Source of the DNA: JBBATK01 sp044228685
GTDB taxonomy: Bacteria; Bacteroidota; Ignavibacteria; Kapaibacteriales; NICIL-2
Assembly (NCBI GenBank): GCA_044228685.1
Contig: JBGAUL010000021.1
Span: 19,504 to 83,503 of the forward strand
Reading direction: 5' to 3'
Length of the DNA stretch: 64,000 nucleotides
The stretch's first letter is position 1. Each line of letters begins with the position of its first letter. Below the pieces are notes generated by a model that had not been told where the DNA came from, searched no databases, and saw only the letters and a list, made by a program, of their open reading frames with translations. Below are positions 51,925 through 59,792 of this stretch, piece after piece. Position numbers and translations under genes: made by a program.

Positions 51925-52914
51925 ATGAATATTGGAATCGTAGGTGCCGGCGGCTGGGGTACAGCTTTGGCCCAAGTTGCTGCTTCAAATAAGCATGACG
52001 TCTTACTCTGGACCCGCTCGGTTGAGCTTGCAGCGGAGTTTAATGAGTTCCATACCAACTCGGTATTTCTCCCGGGAATTCAATTCAATCCTAGCATTCG
52101 CGCTACGACCGACGCGACTGAGTTTGAGAATGTGGAACTTGTCGTAATCAGCGTGCCGACCCAGTTCATTCGAAGTGTTTTTCAAAACAACGATTTTCGT
52201 TTACAGGATCGTTTAATTGCTAATGCAGCCAAAGGAATTGAGAATACTACGCTGCTGAGGGTTTCGCAATTGTTGCGTGAGAGTTGTCGCATTGATCGAG
52301 ATAACTACGCAGTGCTCACCGGACCAAGTCACGCCGAAGAAGTCGTGCGCGATGTGCCAACTACCATCCTCGCAGCCTCCACCGACGAAAAGACAGCCGA
52401 AGTTGTTCAAGATGCTTTCAGCAATTCCACCTTCCGCGTCTACAGCAGCAGCGATGTTATAGGCGCTGAGTTAGGTGGTGCTTTGAAGAATGTGATTGCT
52501 ATCGCGGCAGGCATAATTGATGGTCTAGGAACGGGTGATAACACTAAAGCGGCATTGATTACCAGAGGCTTGGCTGAGATCACTCGTCTTGGAGTTGTGC
52601 TTGGTGCAAATCCAACGACCTTTAGCGGACTGAGTGGCTTGGGCGATTTGATTGTTACCTGTGACTCCCGTCACTCACGTAACCGTCATGTCGGCGAAGA
52701 AATCGGTCAAGGCAAAACCCTCAAAGACATCCTCTCGGAAAGTCCTATGATTGCCGAAGGTGTGGCCACCACTGAATCAGCATATCAACTCGCGAAAAAA
52801 GCCGGCGTAGAAATGCCTATCGTCGAACAGGTCTATGAAATCCTCTTTCATAACAAACCGGCTCGTCAAGCAGTCTATGACTTGATGACGCGAGAATCTA
52901 AATCAGAGCACTAG
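51925..52914 (+). CDS. gpsA: Glycerol-3-phosphate dehydrogenase (NAD(P)+)
   Basis: GpsA reduces dihydroxyacetone phosphate to sn-glycerol 3-phosphate. The 329-residue protein starts MNIGIVGAGGWGTALA, the dinucleotide-binding Gly-rich loop. KGIEN, LTGPSHAEEVVRD and SSDVIGAELGGALKNVIAIAAGIIDGL with the catalytic Lys are present, then TRGLAEITRLGVVLGANP.TFSGLSGLGDL..TC.SRHSRNRH and GEEIGQGK are typical family blocks. Length is normal. It follows plsY, and the convergent nitrilase gene ends 66 bases away. Confidence 0.98.
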   Translation: MNIGIVGAGGWGTALAQVAASNKHDVLLWTRSVELAAEFNEFHTNSVFLPGIQFNPSIRATTDATEFENVELVVISVPTQFIRSVFQNNDFRLQDRLIANAAKGIENTTLLRVSQLLRESCRIDRDNYAVLTGPSHAEEVVRDVPTTILAASTDEKTAEVVQDAFSNSTFRVYSSSDVIGAELGGALKNVIAIAAGIIDGLGTGDNTKAALITRGLAEITRLGVVLGANPTTFSGLSGLGDLIVTCDSRHSRNRHVGEEIGQGKTLKDILSESPMIAEGVATTESAYQLAKKAGVEMPIVEQVYEILFHNKPARQAVYDLMTRESKSEH

Positions 52915-52980
52915 GCTTCAGTCGAAAATTCATTCGCTAATTCATGTACAACCATCCAATGTGGTTGTTGAGCATTCGTC

Positions 52981-53793
52981 TTAGTCTTTTGCCTTTGTGA
53001 GGTACAATTCCGGACGTCGATCTTTCAAAATATCATTCTCGGCGTTGAAGGATTTATCCCTCGTTTGCTCTGGATAGATATCCGCGTAGAGCACAGCATT
53101 TCCTTCTGCTTCAGCCGAAGCTAACACAGAGCCATTGTACGAATAGATGCAGCTTTGTCCGTTGAACGAGACTTCTTCCCCACCGACAGTTTCAGAACCC
53201 CAGCGATTTGCCACAGCCAGGTAAACTTTGTTTTCAATCGCGCGAACAGGCATGACGCTACGCCAGATATGCGTGACGAGGTTCGAAGGACACACAATAA
53301 GATCAGCACCCAACAAGGCAAGACTCCGAGCCGCTTCGGGAAAGCGCCAGTCATAGCAGATCATCATGCCGATGCGACAATCGTGTTTCTCATCATGAAT
53401 GACAAAGAAACCGGTATCACCTGCGTTGAAGCAGTATTTCTCTTTGTAAAAAAGGTGTGACTTGCGGTAAACTCTGCTCTTGCTCTCGTCAGGATGCAAA
53501 AGAATGCAAGAGTTGTAAACTTGATTGTTCTGCGCATCCAATTCAGCAAATCCGATGACGAGCATGCTGCCTTTGGTTGTTGCTAAGGATTGAAATTCTG
53601 CCAAGCGAGCATCGTCAGCGCGCATGGCCTGCGCTCTGCTCTGCTCCATGTTTTGGAAGAAATATCCACTAGTCGCAAGCTCCGGAAATATGATGAGGTC
53701 TGCCTCGATCTCTTTGCAATAGCGCATAAGAGCCTGACAATTTTCATCAAGCTTTTCAAAACCAGGTATGAACTGAACGACAGCTATTCGCAT
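52981..53793 (-). CDS. Carbon-nitrogen hydrolase (nitrilase superfamily)
   Basis: The 270-residue cytoplasmic enzyme keeps the nitrilase triad: Glu38 in FPELATSGYF, Lys111 in YRKSHLFYKE, and Cys146 in GMMICYDWRFPEAARSLALLGADLI. The Cys context ICYDWRFPE is that of amidases acting on C-N bonds, such as omega-amidase or N-carbamoyl-putrescine type enzymes, and not of true nitrilases. The C-terminus continues with NRWG-E, FNGQS.I, A.A...GNAVLYADI, all family traits. Substrate not assignable. It stands 50 bases before the VOC gene on the same strand, likely in one transcript. Confidence 0.88.
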   Translation of the reverse strand: MRIAVVQFIPGFEKLDENCQALMRYCKEIEADLIIFPELATSGYFFQNMEQSRAQAMRADDARLAEFQSLATTKGSMLVIGFAELDAQNNQVYNSCILLHPDESKSRVYRKSHLFYKEKYCFNAGDTGFFVIHDEKHDCRIGMMICYDWRFPEAARSLALLGADLIVCPSNLVTHIWRSVMPVRAIENKVYLAVANRWGSETVGGEEVSFNGQSCIYSYNGSVLASAEAEGNAVLYADIYPEQTRDKSFNAENDILKDRRPELYLTKAKD

Positions 53794-53843
53794 AGAATTT
53801 ATAAGCGGACAAAGCGTAGTTGAGGAAGACTCAGTTGTGCAGA

Positions 53844-54221
53844 CTACAAGCGACCAATAAACTCAATAACGAGATTTGATGGGTCTACCGCTTGAATCCA
53901 ATAGATATCTTCATTCATCGCCATCGGTTCATCAGGTATAACTTTATAGCCGCCTGCTTTGAGTGAGTCGAAGACAGCCTTTACAGATTCAACTTCCAGC
54001 GCTGTGGTGGTCATACATTGACCCTTCTCAAACTCGCGAGGACTGTTGCCTCCGATGAGGTACACACCCTGCTCCTGTTCAAGTTGAAAATAACAAGAGT
54101 TCTCACCCATCATCTTGTGTTCGCCAAGACCTACGACCTCGGTATAGAACTTCAAAGACTCTTTGAAATCTTTGGCGTAAACGCAGAGTATGCCAAGACT
54201 TTTTACTTTGGGTGTTGCCAT
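53844..54221 (-). CDS. VOC superfamily protein (glyoxalase/bleomycin-resistance-like)
   Basis: The 125-residue protein has the paired beta-alpha-beta-beta-beta pattern of the vicinal oxygen chelate fold: LGILCVYAKDFKESLKFYTEVVGLGEH in the first half and ALEVESVKAVFDSLKAGGYKV, then YWIQAVDPSNLVIEFIG in the second. The metal ligands are incomplete: the last Glu (VIEF) is present, but the usual first His is replaced by Ile/Cys near LGILCVY. It may have lost metal binding or use another position. A likely enzyme or small-molecule binder of unknown substrate. It ends 50 bases before the nitrilase gene starts. Confidence 0.8.
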   Translation of the reverse strand: MATPKVKSLGILCVYAKDFKESLKFYTEVVGLGEHKMMGENSCYFQLEQEQGVYLIGGNSPREFEKGQCMTTTALEVESVKAVFDSLKAGGYKVIPDEPMAMNEDIYWIQAVDPSNLVIEFIGRL

Positions 54222-54246
54222 AAGCCAATCGATTTACTATTAGATT

Positions 54247-54951
54247 TTAGTTGATTTTAGTTTCGATCACGTCCTGTACTGCCTTTGGTACCGAGGAGAG
54301 AAAATTGTACCCTGTGCTCTGCTCTATCGCCCGAACAGTTGTCTTGTAGAATCTCCAATCATTGTTGTCCTTGGTGTAGTCTCCGTTGTTCATCATAACG
54401 GCTATAACCTGATTCGAACTGTTTACATCTGCAAGCCTGTATCCTCTGTCCATCACCACAACGATCTTCCAACAAGAGTCAGGAATTGTCACCAAATCCT
54501 TGATCCTCTTCTTCGTTTTATACAAACCACCGGCAATGATATAGAGCTCCTTGTTAGCGCGATCGTAGCCACTCTTCGAATACAAATCGAGAGGAATAGG
54601 AGTGCAATCTCCTGGGAGGTTTGGATCACTTTTAAAACAATCGCATCGATCTGCAGGACCGTACCATGCCGAATCTTCATTCCAACTAACCCAATTGGCA
54701 ACGTTCAACCCGGGATTGTAGGACAGCGTGTATTGAAAACGTTCGATGATTCGGTCATCGCTTGCATCTTGATCTGTGGGTACACCAAGTTCGGTCGCCG
54801 AGTGAATAAACTTTTCACGAACCTGTACGCTAGGTTCAGTAGCCTCTCGACAAGAGTCGAGAACCAGTACGAGAATCAAACACAAGAAAATGACTGGCCA
54901 TGCGTGTCGAGCCAGCTTCGGAATCGGGAGCGATCGATTTCCGTTTGCCAT
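54247..54951 (-). CDS. NUC-family DNA/RNA endonuclease lipoprotein lacking the catalytic segment
   Basis: The 234-residue protein has a lipoprotein signal (LVLVLDSC, Cys34). Residues 72-131 match the beta-beta-alpha-metal nuclease family start: YTLSYNPGLNVANWVSW, then W.G.ADRCD.F..DP.LP and SGYDR. In active members SGYDRGH is followed by about 45 residues with the catalytic His and metal-binding Asn. Here SGYDR (127-131) is joined directly to ANKELYIIAGG (132-142), so His and Asn are both missing. The remaining part (IPDSCWKIVVVMDRG, TVRAIEQSTGYNFLSSVP.AVQDVIE) follows the family to the end. In this state the enzyme should be inactive. Assembly collapse is possible. It is an outer-layer lipoprotein on the strand opposite to the following gene. 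Confidence 0.88.
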   Translation of the reverse strand: MANGNRSLPIPKLARHAWPVIFLCLILVLVLDSCREATEPSVQVREKFIHSATELGVPTDQDASDDRIIERFQYTLSYNPGLNVANWVSWNEDSAWYGPADRCDCFKSDPNLPGDCTPIPLDLYSKSGYDRANKELYIIAGGLYKTKKRIKDLVTIPDSCWKIVVVMDRGYRLADVNSSNQVIAVMMNNGDYTKDNNDWRFYKTTVRAIEQSTGYNFLSSVPKAVQDVIETKIN

Positions 54952-55155
54952 AATGGTCCCTCAATTGTTTGGTCCAATGCCGAGCGCATTAGAAATGCCG
55001 TCGTCAAAATACATCCTGAATTGCTAACCGCCGAGGGGTTGCGAGAGTACAAACTGACTCCAATTGGATCAAAAACTGACCAATATCATGGTGTGCCTCG
55101 AGGCAATGCCCCAAGTTGCAGCCGTAGAGAAGTTTAACTGCTGAAGGAGATGACG

Positions 55156-55888
55156 ATGAAAAAGAGAATCAACTATATCACCCTTATTCTGGGCTTAAGT
55201 CTCTTAGGAATATATGCATGTGAGAAAACGCTGGGTCCGAATGAGATTGGCGGCGATACGAACCTCGAGTTGACGAAAGTCGGCGGACACTTCGCTAGCT
55301 GGATTTCTATTCCCGGCGAATTCGTCGCAGGCTTCAATCATCTTAACGATACGGTCGTTATTACCAAAAATGACGCTGGCATTGTCACAACGCACGTCGA
55401 TGCCGGCTTTGACACGCAGTTCGTAACCTCGCTCGACTCTGTGTTTGGCACCAAGGATCTGCCTTCCGGACTCCGTAGTGCCGTCATTGATACATATAAA
55501 AGACGCTTCAATGCTACCATCGACTGTGAGTTTTGACTTGAAGATGAAGATCACCAGCGAGGGTATTCAAGAGTTCGTCAGTAGCAATAATGATCTGTCG
55601 CGACCATATACCATCATCAAGTATGCAGCTAATGTTGGTGACAAATATGAGTTCACGAATTCCGAAGGAATCAAGGTTACGCGAACCGTCACGAGCAAAT
55701 CAACAACTGATGATTATCCGGTTGGTTTCTACCTGATTAAGGTATCGAAAATTGAAGAGACCAAGGAGGACGTCTTCGTCGACAAGGTCACTTATATCAC
55801 CAATCACAAATTCGGTTTGGTTGGCGTGATCATCAAGACCAAGAATGGTAAAACCATGCAGCTTGGACTCATTCCACCGAACATGTAA
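55156..55888 (+). CDS. Lipoprotein of unknown function, frameshifted
   Basis: The start is the ATG at 55156, seven bases after AAGGAG; the ATG at 55150 overlaps that site. The signal peptide ends IYAC, so this is a lipoprotein. The first 122 codons run to a stop at 55534-55536 after ATIDCEF. In the next frame, DLKMKITSEGIQEFVSSNN follows immediately and reads on to the stop at 55886-55888. One extra T in the TTTT at 55530-55533 joins the two parts exactly (CEF-DLKMK) and would restore a protein of 243 residues. The gene length of 733 bases fits a single inserted base. No family known to me matches. It diverges from the NUC-family gene. Confidence 0.75.
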
Positions 55889-55921
55889 GTCTTGCGTTTT
55901 TCGTCAGTATCCTCTCTAAGC

Positions 55922-55959
55922 AAAAACAGCACTTCAGTAATCTGAAGTGCTGTTTTTTT
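55922..55959. terminator. Strong bidirectional intrinsic terminator
   Basis: A perfect 16-bp stem (AAAAACAGCACTTCAG, 55922-55937, with 55942-55957) encloses a 4-base loop, with T bases following on the plus strand. The complementary A run gives T on the minus strand as well. It lies between the convergent lipoprotein and pruA genes and serves both. Confidence 0.9.
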
Positions 55960-55978
55960 CTTGCGACTGTCAATCTGC

Positions 55979-57520
55979 TTAGACCTTACGTGCAATCGAT
56001 TTCGCTTGCATGAAGAGCAGCAAGTAGTCACGTCCTCCGGCTTTGGAATCGGTACCACTCATGTTGAATCCACCAAAAGGATGAACACCAACTAAAGCGC
56101 CTGTACACTTTCTGTTGAGATACAGGTTTCCAACGAAGAACTCATTGCGAGCGCGTTCCAGCTTCTTTGCATTCTTTGAGTACAGCGCACCGGTCAAACC
56201 ATACTTGGTGTCGTTTGCAATTTTCAAAGCATGATCGAAATCCTTGGCTTGAATTACAGCCAGGACCGGTCCGAAGATTTCCTCTTGCTCAATAACCGCA
56301 CCTGGCTTCACATCTGCGATAACCGTTGGTTCGATATAGTAACCATCGCGATCCGCGCGCTTGCCACCGTTGAGCAACTTTCCTTCTGTCTTGCCGATTT
56401 CAATGTAGCGCAGGATGCTGTTCATTGCGCGTTCGCTTACAACCGGTCCAACCGGTGCATCAAGTGAGGGATCATCCATTCTCAGCGTTGCAACCAGAGC
56501 TTGAAGCTTGGTCACAAACTCCTTGTAGATAGCCTTGTCGACGATTACACGTGAACATGCCGAGCACTTCTGTCCTTGAAAACCAAATGCCGCTGCAACC
56601 GTACCACGCACTGCGTCATCAACATCAGCCTCTGAATCAACAACGATTGCATCCTTTCCACCCATCTCCGCAACAACTCGCTTAATCCAAATCTGATTTT
56701 TCGGTGTTTTAGCAGCGAGCTCATTGACGCGCAGACCGACTTCCATGGATCCGGTAAAGGAGATAAAACGTGTGAGATGATGTTGAACCAAGTAGTCACC
56801 AGCTTCAGCGCCGCTTGATACCAAGAAATTCAAAACACCTTTTGGCAGACCTGCTTCACGCATGATGTCGGCAAAGAGCCAACCCATCATCGGTGATTCG
56901 CTTGATGGCTTCAGCACGACGGTATTACCGCATACGATAGCAGCTGAGGACATACCAACGAGAATTGCGAAGGGAAAATTCCACGGTGGAATAACAACGC
57001 CAACTCCGAGTGGAACATAGATCAACTCGTTCTTTTCACCTTTGTTCGGCACGACCGGATGCTCGCCTGCGTAGCGCAGTGCTTCACGTCCGTAGAATTC
57101 AAGAAAGTCAATCGCTTCACAAGTATCTGCATCCGCTTCGAGGTAATTCTTACCTACTTCGGATATCATCCATGCGTTGATCTCCAAACGACGCTTACGA
57201 ACGATTGCAGCGGCCTTAAAGAGTATTGCTGCGCGCTCTTTGGCACTCGTGTTCTTCCATGATTCAAAAGTCTTTGCTGCGGTTTGTATAGCAAGCTCAG
57301 CGTGTTCAACGCCTGACTTTTGGAATACACCAACGACTTGATCAGGATGAGCCGGATTGACGGAGACCGTTTTCTTGTCCGTAGTAATCTTCTTGCCACC
57401 AATAATGTTTGGATACTCTTTACCAAACTTCTTCTGCACTGCCTTCAGTGCTTCAGCTTGCTTCTTCGCGTTCGCTGCTTTTGTAAAATCTAGATATACT
57501 TCGTTGGCAAATGCCTTCAT
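55979..57520 (-). CDS. pruA: L-glutamate gamma-semialdehyde dehydrogenase
   Basis: PruA oxidises glutamate semialdehyde (from proline) to glutamate with NAD. The 513-residue enzyme belongs to the RocA-type delta-1-pyrroline-5-carboxylate dehydrogenases: VNPAHPDQVVG, IPPWNFPFAILVGM, the FTGS-MEVGL motif, EMGGKDAIVVD (catalytic Glu) and FQGQKCSACSR (catalytic Cys). The C-terminal NPFGGFNMSG-type block and the ASGREYL-like end (GGRDYLLLF) are present. No proline dehydrogenase gene is adjacent. A Shine-Dalgarno-like GGAG lies just before the ATG. A terminator follows. Confidence 0.96.
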   Translation of the reverse strand: MKAFANEVYLDFTKAANAKKQAEALKAVQKKFGKEYPNIIGGKKITTDKKTVSVNPAHPDQVVGVFQKSGVEHAELAIQTAAKTFESWKNTSAKERAAILFKAAAIVRKRRLEINAWMISEVGKNYLEADADTCEAIDFLEFYGREALRYAGEHPVVPNKGEKNELIYVPLGVGVVIPPWNFPFAILVGMSSAAIVCGNTVVLKPSSESPMMGWLFADIMREAGLPKGVLNFLVSSGAEAGDYLVQHHLTRFISFTGSMEVGLRVNELAAKTPKNQIWIKRVVAEMGGKDAIVVDSEADVDDAVRGTVAAAFGFQGQKCSACSRVIVDKAIYKEFVTKLQALVATLRMDDPSLDAPVGPVVSERAMNSILRYIEIGKTEGKLLNGGKRADRDGYYIEPTVIADVKPGAVIEQEEIFGPVLAVIQAKDFDHALKIANDTKYGLTGALYSKNAKKLERARNEFFVGNLYLNRKCTGALVGVHPFGGFNMSGTDSKAGGRDYLLLFMQAKSIARKV

Positions 57521-57563
57521 AACAACTCCAAAGGTGAAATAAATAGTTTTCGAGTGTTGGATT

Positions 57564-58298
57564 TCAAACTGACTCTTGCATTGGGATATACATACTCACT
57601 TGACAGCCTCCGCTAGGCTTTGAAACAATGTCGATAAAACCGTCAACTTGCCGAAGCAAGGTGTGCACGAAGAACAATCCAAGTCCTGCATGTGCATCCT
57701 GCTGTCGAGTCGTAAAGAACGGATCGCATGCATGTTTCATGGTTTCGTCGCTCATGCCTTCGCCTTCGTCTGTGACTTCGATTCGAAGGAAATGACCGCT
57801 GCGAGCCAGCCGACTGCTGCGCTTGGTTTGCTCGTCAATGAGCGACTCTTCAAGCAGCACGCGAATGGACGAGGAAGCTTTTGATGCTTCTTGACTGTTG
57901 CGGAGTAACTCTGTGAGACACTCGACGGCAACAGCTCGACTCATGAGAATTCCAAAGCCAGGACGATGGATGTTGCAGAGATAATCGACGTGCATGTTCT
58001 CGACACCGGCTGCCGTCTGGACCACGTCGCGCTCGACATCGTCTAATGACGTCCAATGCATCTCGTTTCGTGTCTTTCGAGAAAAGTCGAGAAGATGTCG
58101 AACTAGATCTGCAGCACGACGCGACGACAATTCGATCATCGACAGAATGCGTTTTGTTTTGTCATCCGGATCATTGCGCTGCAAGGTTTGCACGCCAAGC
58201 AGTATCGGGGAGAGAAGATTGTTGAGATCGTGTGCAATGCCACCGCTCATCAATCCAAGTTTGTGCGTCCTTGACAGGCTATCGTGATTGTCCGCCAT
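57564..58298 (-). CDS. Soluble histidine kinase without sensor domain
   Basis: The 244-residue protein is almost only a kinase core. The H box is GGIAHDLNNLLSPI with the phosphoacceptor His at 23; a dimerisation helix pair follows, with LVRHLLDFSRK. The ATPase part has the N box (LTELLRNSQEAS), G1 (DEGEGM), the F box (CDPFFTT) and G2 (GLGL.FV). No transmembrane segment, PAS or other sensor is present, so input must come from a partner. No response regulator is adjacent. The short N-terminal extension of 20 residues resembles the end of a longer kinase that has lost its input domain. Family HWE/NtrB-like. Confidence 0.88.
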   Translation of the reverse strand: MADNHDSLSRTHKLGLMSGGIAHDLNNLLSPILLGVQTLQRNDPDDKTKRILSMIELSSRRAADLVRHLLDFSRKTRNEMHWTSLDDVERDVVQTAAGVENMHVDYLCNIHRPGFGILMSRAVAVECLTELLRNSQEASKASSSIRVLLEESLIDEQTKRSSRLARSGHFLRIEVTDEGEGMSDETMKHACDPFFTTRQQDAHAGLGLFFVHTLLRQVDGFIDIVSKPSGGCQVSMYIPMQESV

Positions 58299-58342
58299 GA
58301 GTCTCCGTTAAGGCAAAAACAATGCGTTCTTCATTCATCGCA

Positions 58343-58350
58343 CAAAATTA
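58343..58350 (-). promoter_or_regulatory. Bacteroidota-type -7 element for the histidine kinase
   Basis: TAATTTTG on the minus strand, 44 bases before the kinase ATG at 58298; no TTG at ideal spacing. Confidence 0.4.
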
Positions 58351-58453
58351 CACGGTCGGTGCTAGTTTGACGTCATGCAAAGACCATCTCATTGAATTCT
58401 GTTGGATTTTCTTCTGAATTCTCTGCAGAAGGTCACACACTCAATACGCCTCG

Positions 58454-59122
58454 ATGCCGGAACATTTTATCGATACACTCATTCAGACACTTCAAGGATT
58501 GCCCTTCTGGGGCATTGTTTTGTTTAGTTTTCTGAACGCCTATGTCGAGAACATATTCCCTCCGGCACCAAGCGATGTGCTACTAGTCTTCATCGGAAGC
58601 ATGGTAGGCGTTGGTCTCATCGACTTTCCCTCAGCCCTCATTTCATCGACCGCCGGAAGTGTGCTGGGCTTCATCACTATGTTTCGGATAGGTCGTCGAG
58701 TGGACCGAAGCGTCGTGCTCTCAGGTCGCTATCGCTTCATCCCGGTCGATGCCATCCACACTGTCGAAAGCTGGTTCAAGCGCTGGGGCATGTATGTTAT
58801 CATCGTGAATCGTTTCCTGGCAGGAACTCGCGCCGTCGTTGCTTTTCTAGCCGGCATGTCCGAAATGCCCTTTGGTCTAACGACTATTACAAGCGCAATA
58901 AGTGCTCTCGTTTGGAATTTTATTATCCTCCTCGCAGGAATGCAGCTGGGAAAGAACTGGCGCGAGATTGAGCATTACCTTACTCAGTACAGCACCGTCG
59001 TGGGAATTCTCATTCTAATTGCGTGCGCAATAGGACTTGTTCGCTGGTATCTGCGCTCGAAAAAAGCACCTAAAGTTGAAGCACAGCCTCAAGAAAACGA
59101 CAACACTAAGCAATTAAGATAA
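58454..59122 (+). CDS. DedA family membrane protein
   Basis: The 222-residue protein has the DedA/VTT fold: an N-terminal amphipathic region, NAYVENIFPPAPSDVLLVFIG (with the conserved E..FPP.P), G.VLGFI.MF.IGRR, a long middle with FKRWGMY.I..NRF.AGTRA.VAFLAGM, and W..I....G..LG.NW. DedA proteins are lipid scramblases/undecaprenyl-phosphate or membrane-potential factors. Four to five membrane segments are predicted. The last 25 residues are a hydrophilic tail. Its stop lies 1 base before the stop codon of the convergent TPR lipoprotein. Confidence 0.9.
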   Translation: MPEHFIDTLIQTLQGLPFWGIVLFSFLNAYVENIFPPAPSDVLLVFIGSMVGVGLIDFPSALISSTAGSVLGFITMFRIGRRVDRSVVLSGRYRFIPVDAIHTVESWFKRWGMYVIIVNRFLAGTRAVVAFLAGMSEMPFGLTTITSAISALVWNFIILLAGMQLGKNWREIEHYLTQYSTVVGILILIACAIGLVRWYLRSKKAPKVEAQPQENDNTKQLR

Positions 59123-59123
59123 G

Positions 59124-59729
59124 CTAGTTCTTCCCGTTGAGCGCGGCGCAGCTTGCTAAACCGATGTAGGGAGATTGAGGAAATTCTCTGCGAAACTTCT
59201 GGAAGGTTTTAAGTGCATCATCAGTCTTGTTTTGTGCGCAATAGACTTGTCCGAGACGCAAAAGACTACGCTCACGAGCCGAGCTGTTGAGGTTCTTTGT
59301 TGCCAACAATGACTGCAAGCGATCGTAAGCCTTGGGATAATCGCCACGCTGAATGGAGCATTCAGCGAGCATGAAACGAGACTCTGGGTGCAGCGAATCA
59401 GTTTCGTCAAGGGTCTCTATCAATTGCGCAAATCCGCGTTCCGCTTTGTCATACTGCTGCAGATCAAACTCCTCTTGAGCCTGATCGAAGAGCTTTGTCA
59501 ATGCAGAGCCTTTGGACAGATTGAGTTGGACGTAGCTGGTATCAGTGAAGCGTGGCGCGGCCTCGCGTTGTGCAGACTTTTTAGCACCTTGGGCAGAGCC
59601 GAAGTTATCCGAAGAGCCTTCTCGTGGATTGAGCATGTGTTGACGTGGTGCGTGCAAACACGCCTCCATTCCGATCATCATAACGATCGGAAGAAGGAAC
59701 CACATCCATGTGCTCAGTTTAGTTTTCAT
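59124..59729 (-). CDS. Small TPR lipoprotein
   Basis: The 201-residue protein has a lipoprotein signal (LLPIVMMIGMEAC, Cys24), then an extended hydrophilic Arg/Ser/Gln-rich region. Residues about 80-190 form three TPR units of the YbgF/BamD type (FDQAQEEFDLQQYDKAERGFAQ; AECSIQRGDYPKAYDRLQSL; GQVYCAQNKTDDALKTFQKF). It may work as a periplasmic or outer-membrane scaffold. It ends one base from the convergent dedA stop, and the upstream neighbour on its strand is the SDR gene 64 bases away. Confidence 0.82.
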   Translation of the reverse strand: MKTKLSTWMWFLLPIVMMIGMEACLHAPRQHMLNPREGSSDNFGSAQGAKKSAQREAAPRFTDTSYVQLNLSKGSALTKLFDQAQEEFDLQQYDKAERGFAQLIETLDETDSLHPESRFMLAECSIQRGDYPKAYDRLQSLLATKNLNSSARERSLLRLGQVYCAQNKTDDALKTFQKFRREFPQSPYIGLASCAALNGKN

Positions 59730-59792
59730 CGCTGTGCGAATCCCGGCTTTGTTTCCGTGAAGGCTACCTAGCCAGTTTTTGTTGAGATCGCC

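Noticed and set aside
52948..52968. Hairpin ACAACCA ... TGGTTGT between gpsA and the nitrilase gene
   Set aside because: It has a 7-bp stem without a T run on either strand, so terminator function is not supported.
55530..55533. Programmed ribosomal frameshift in the lipoprotein gene
   Set aside because: The site is a plain four-T run without a recognisable slippery heptamer or downstream structure; a single-base error is simpler.
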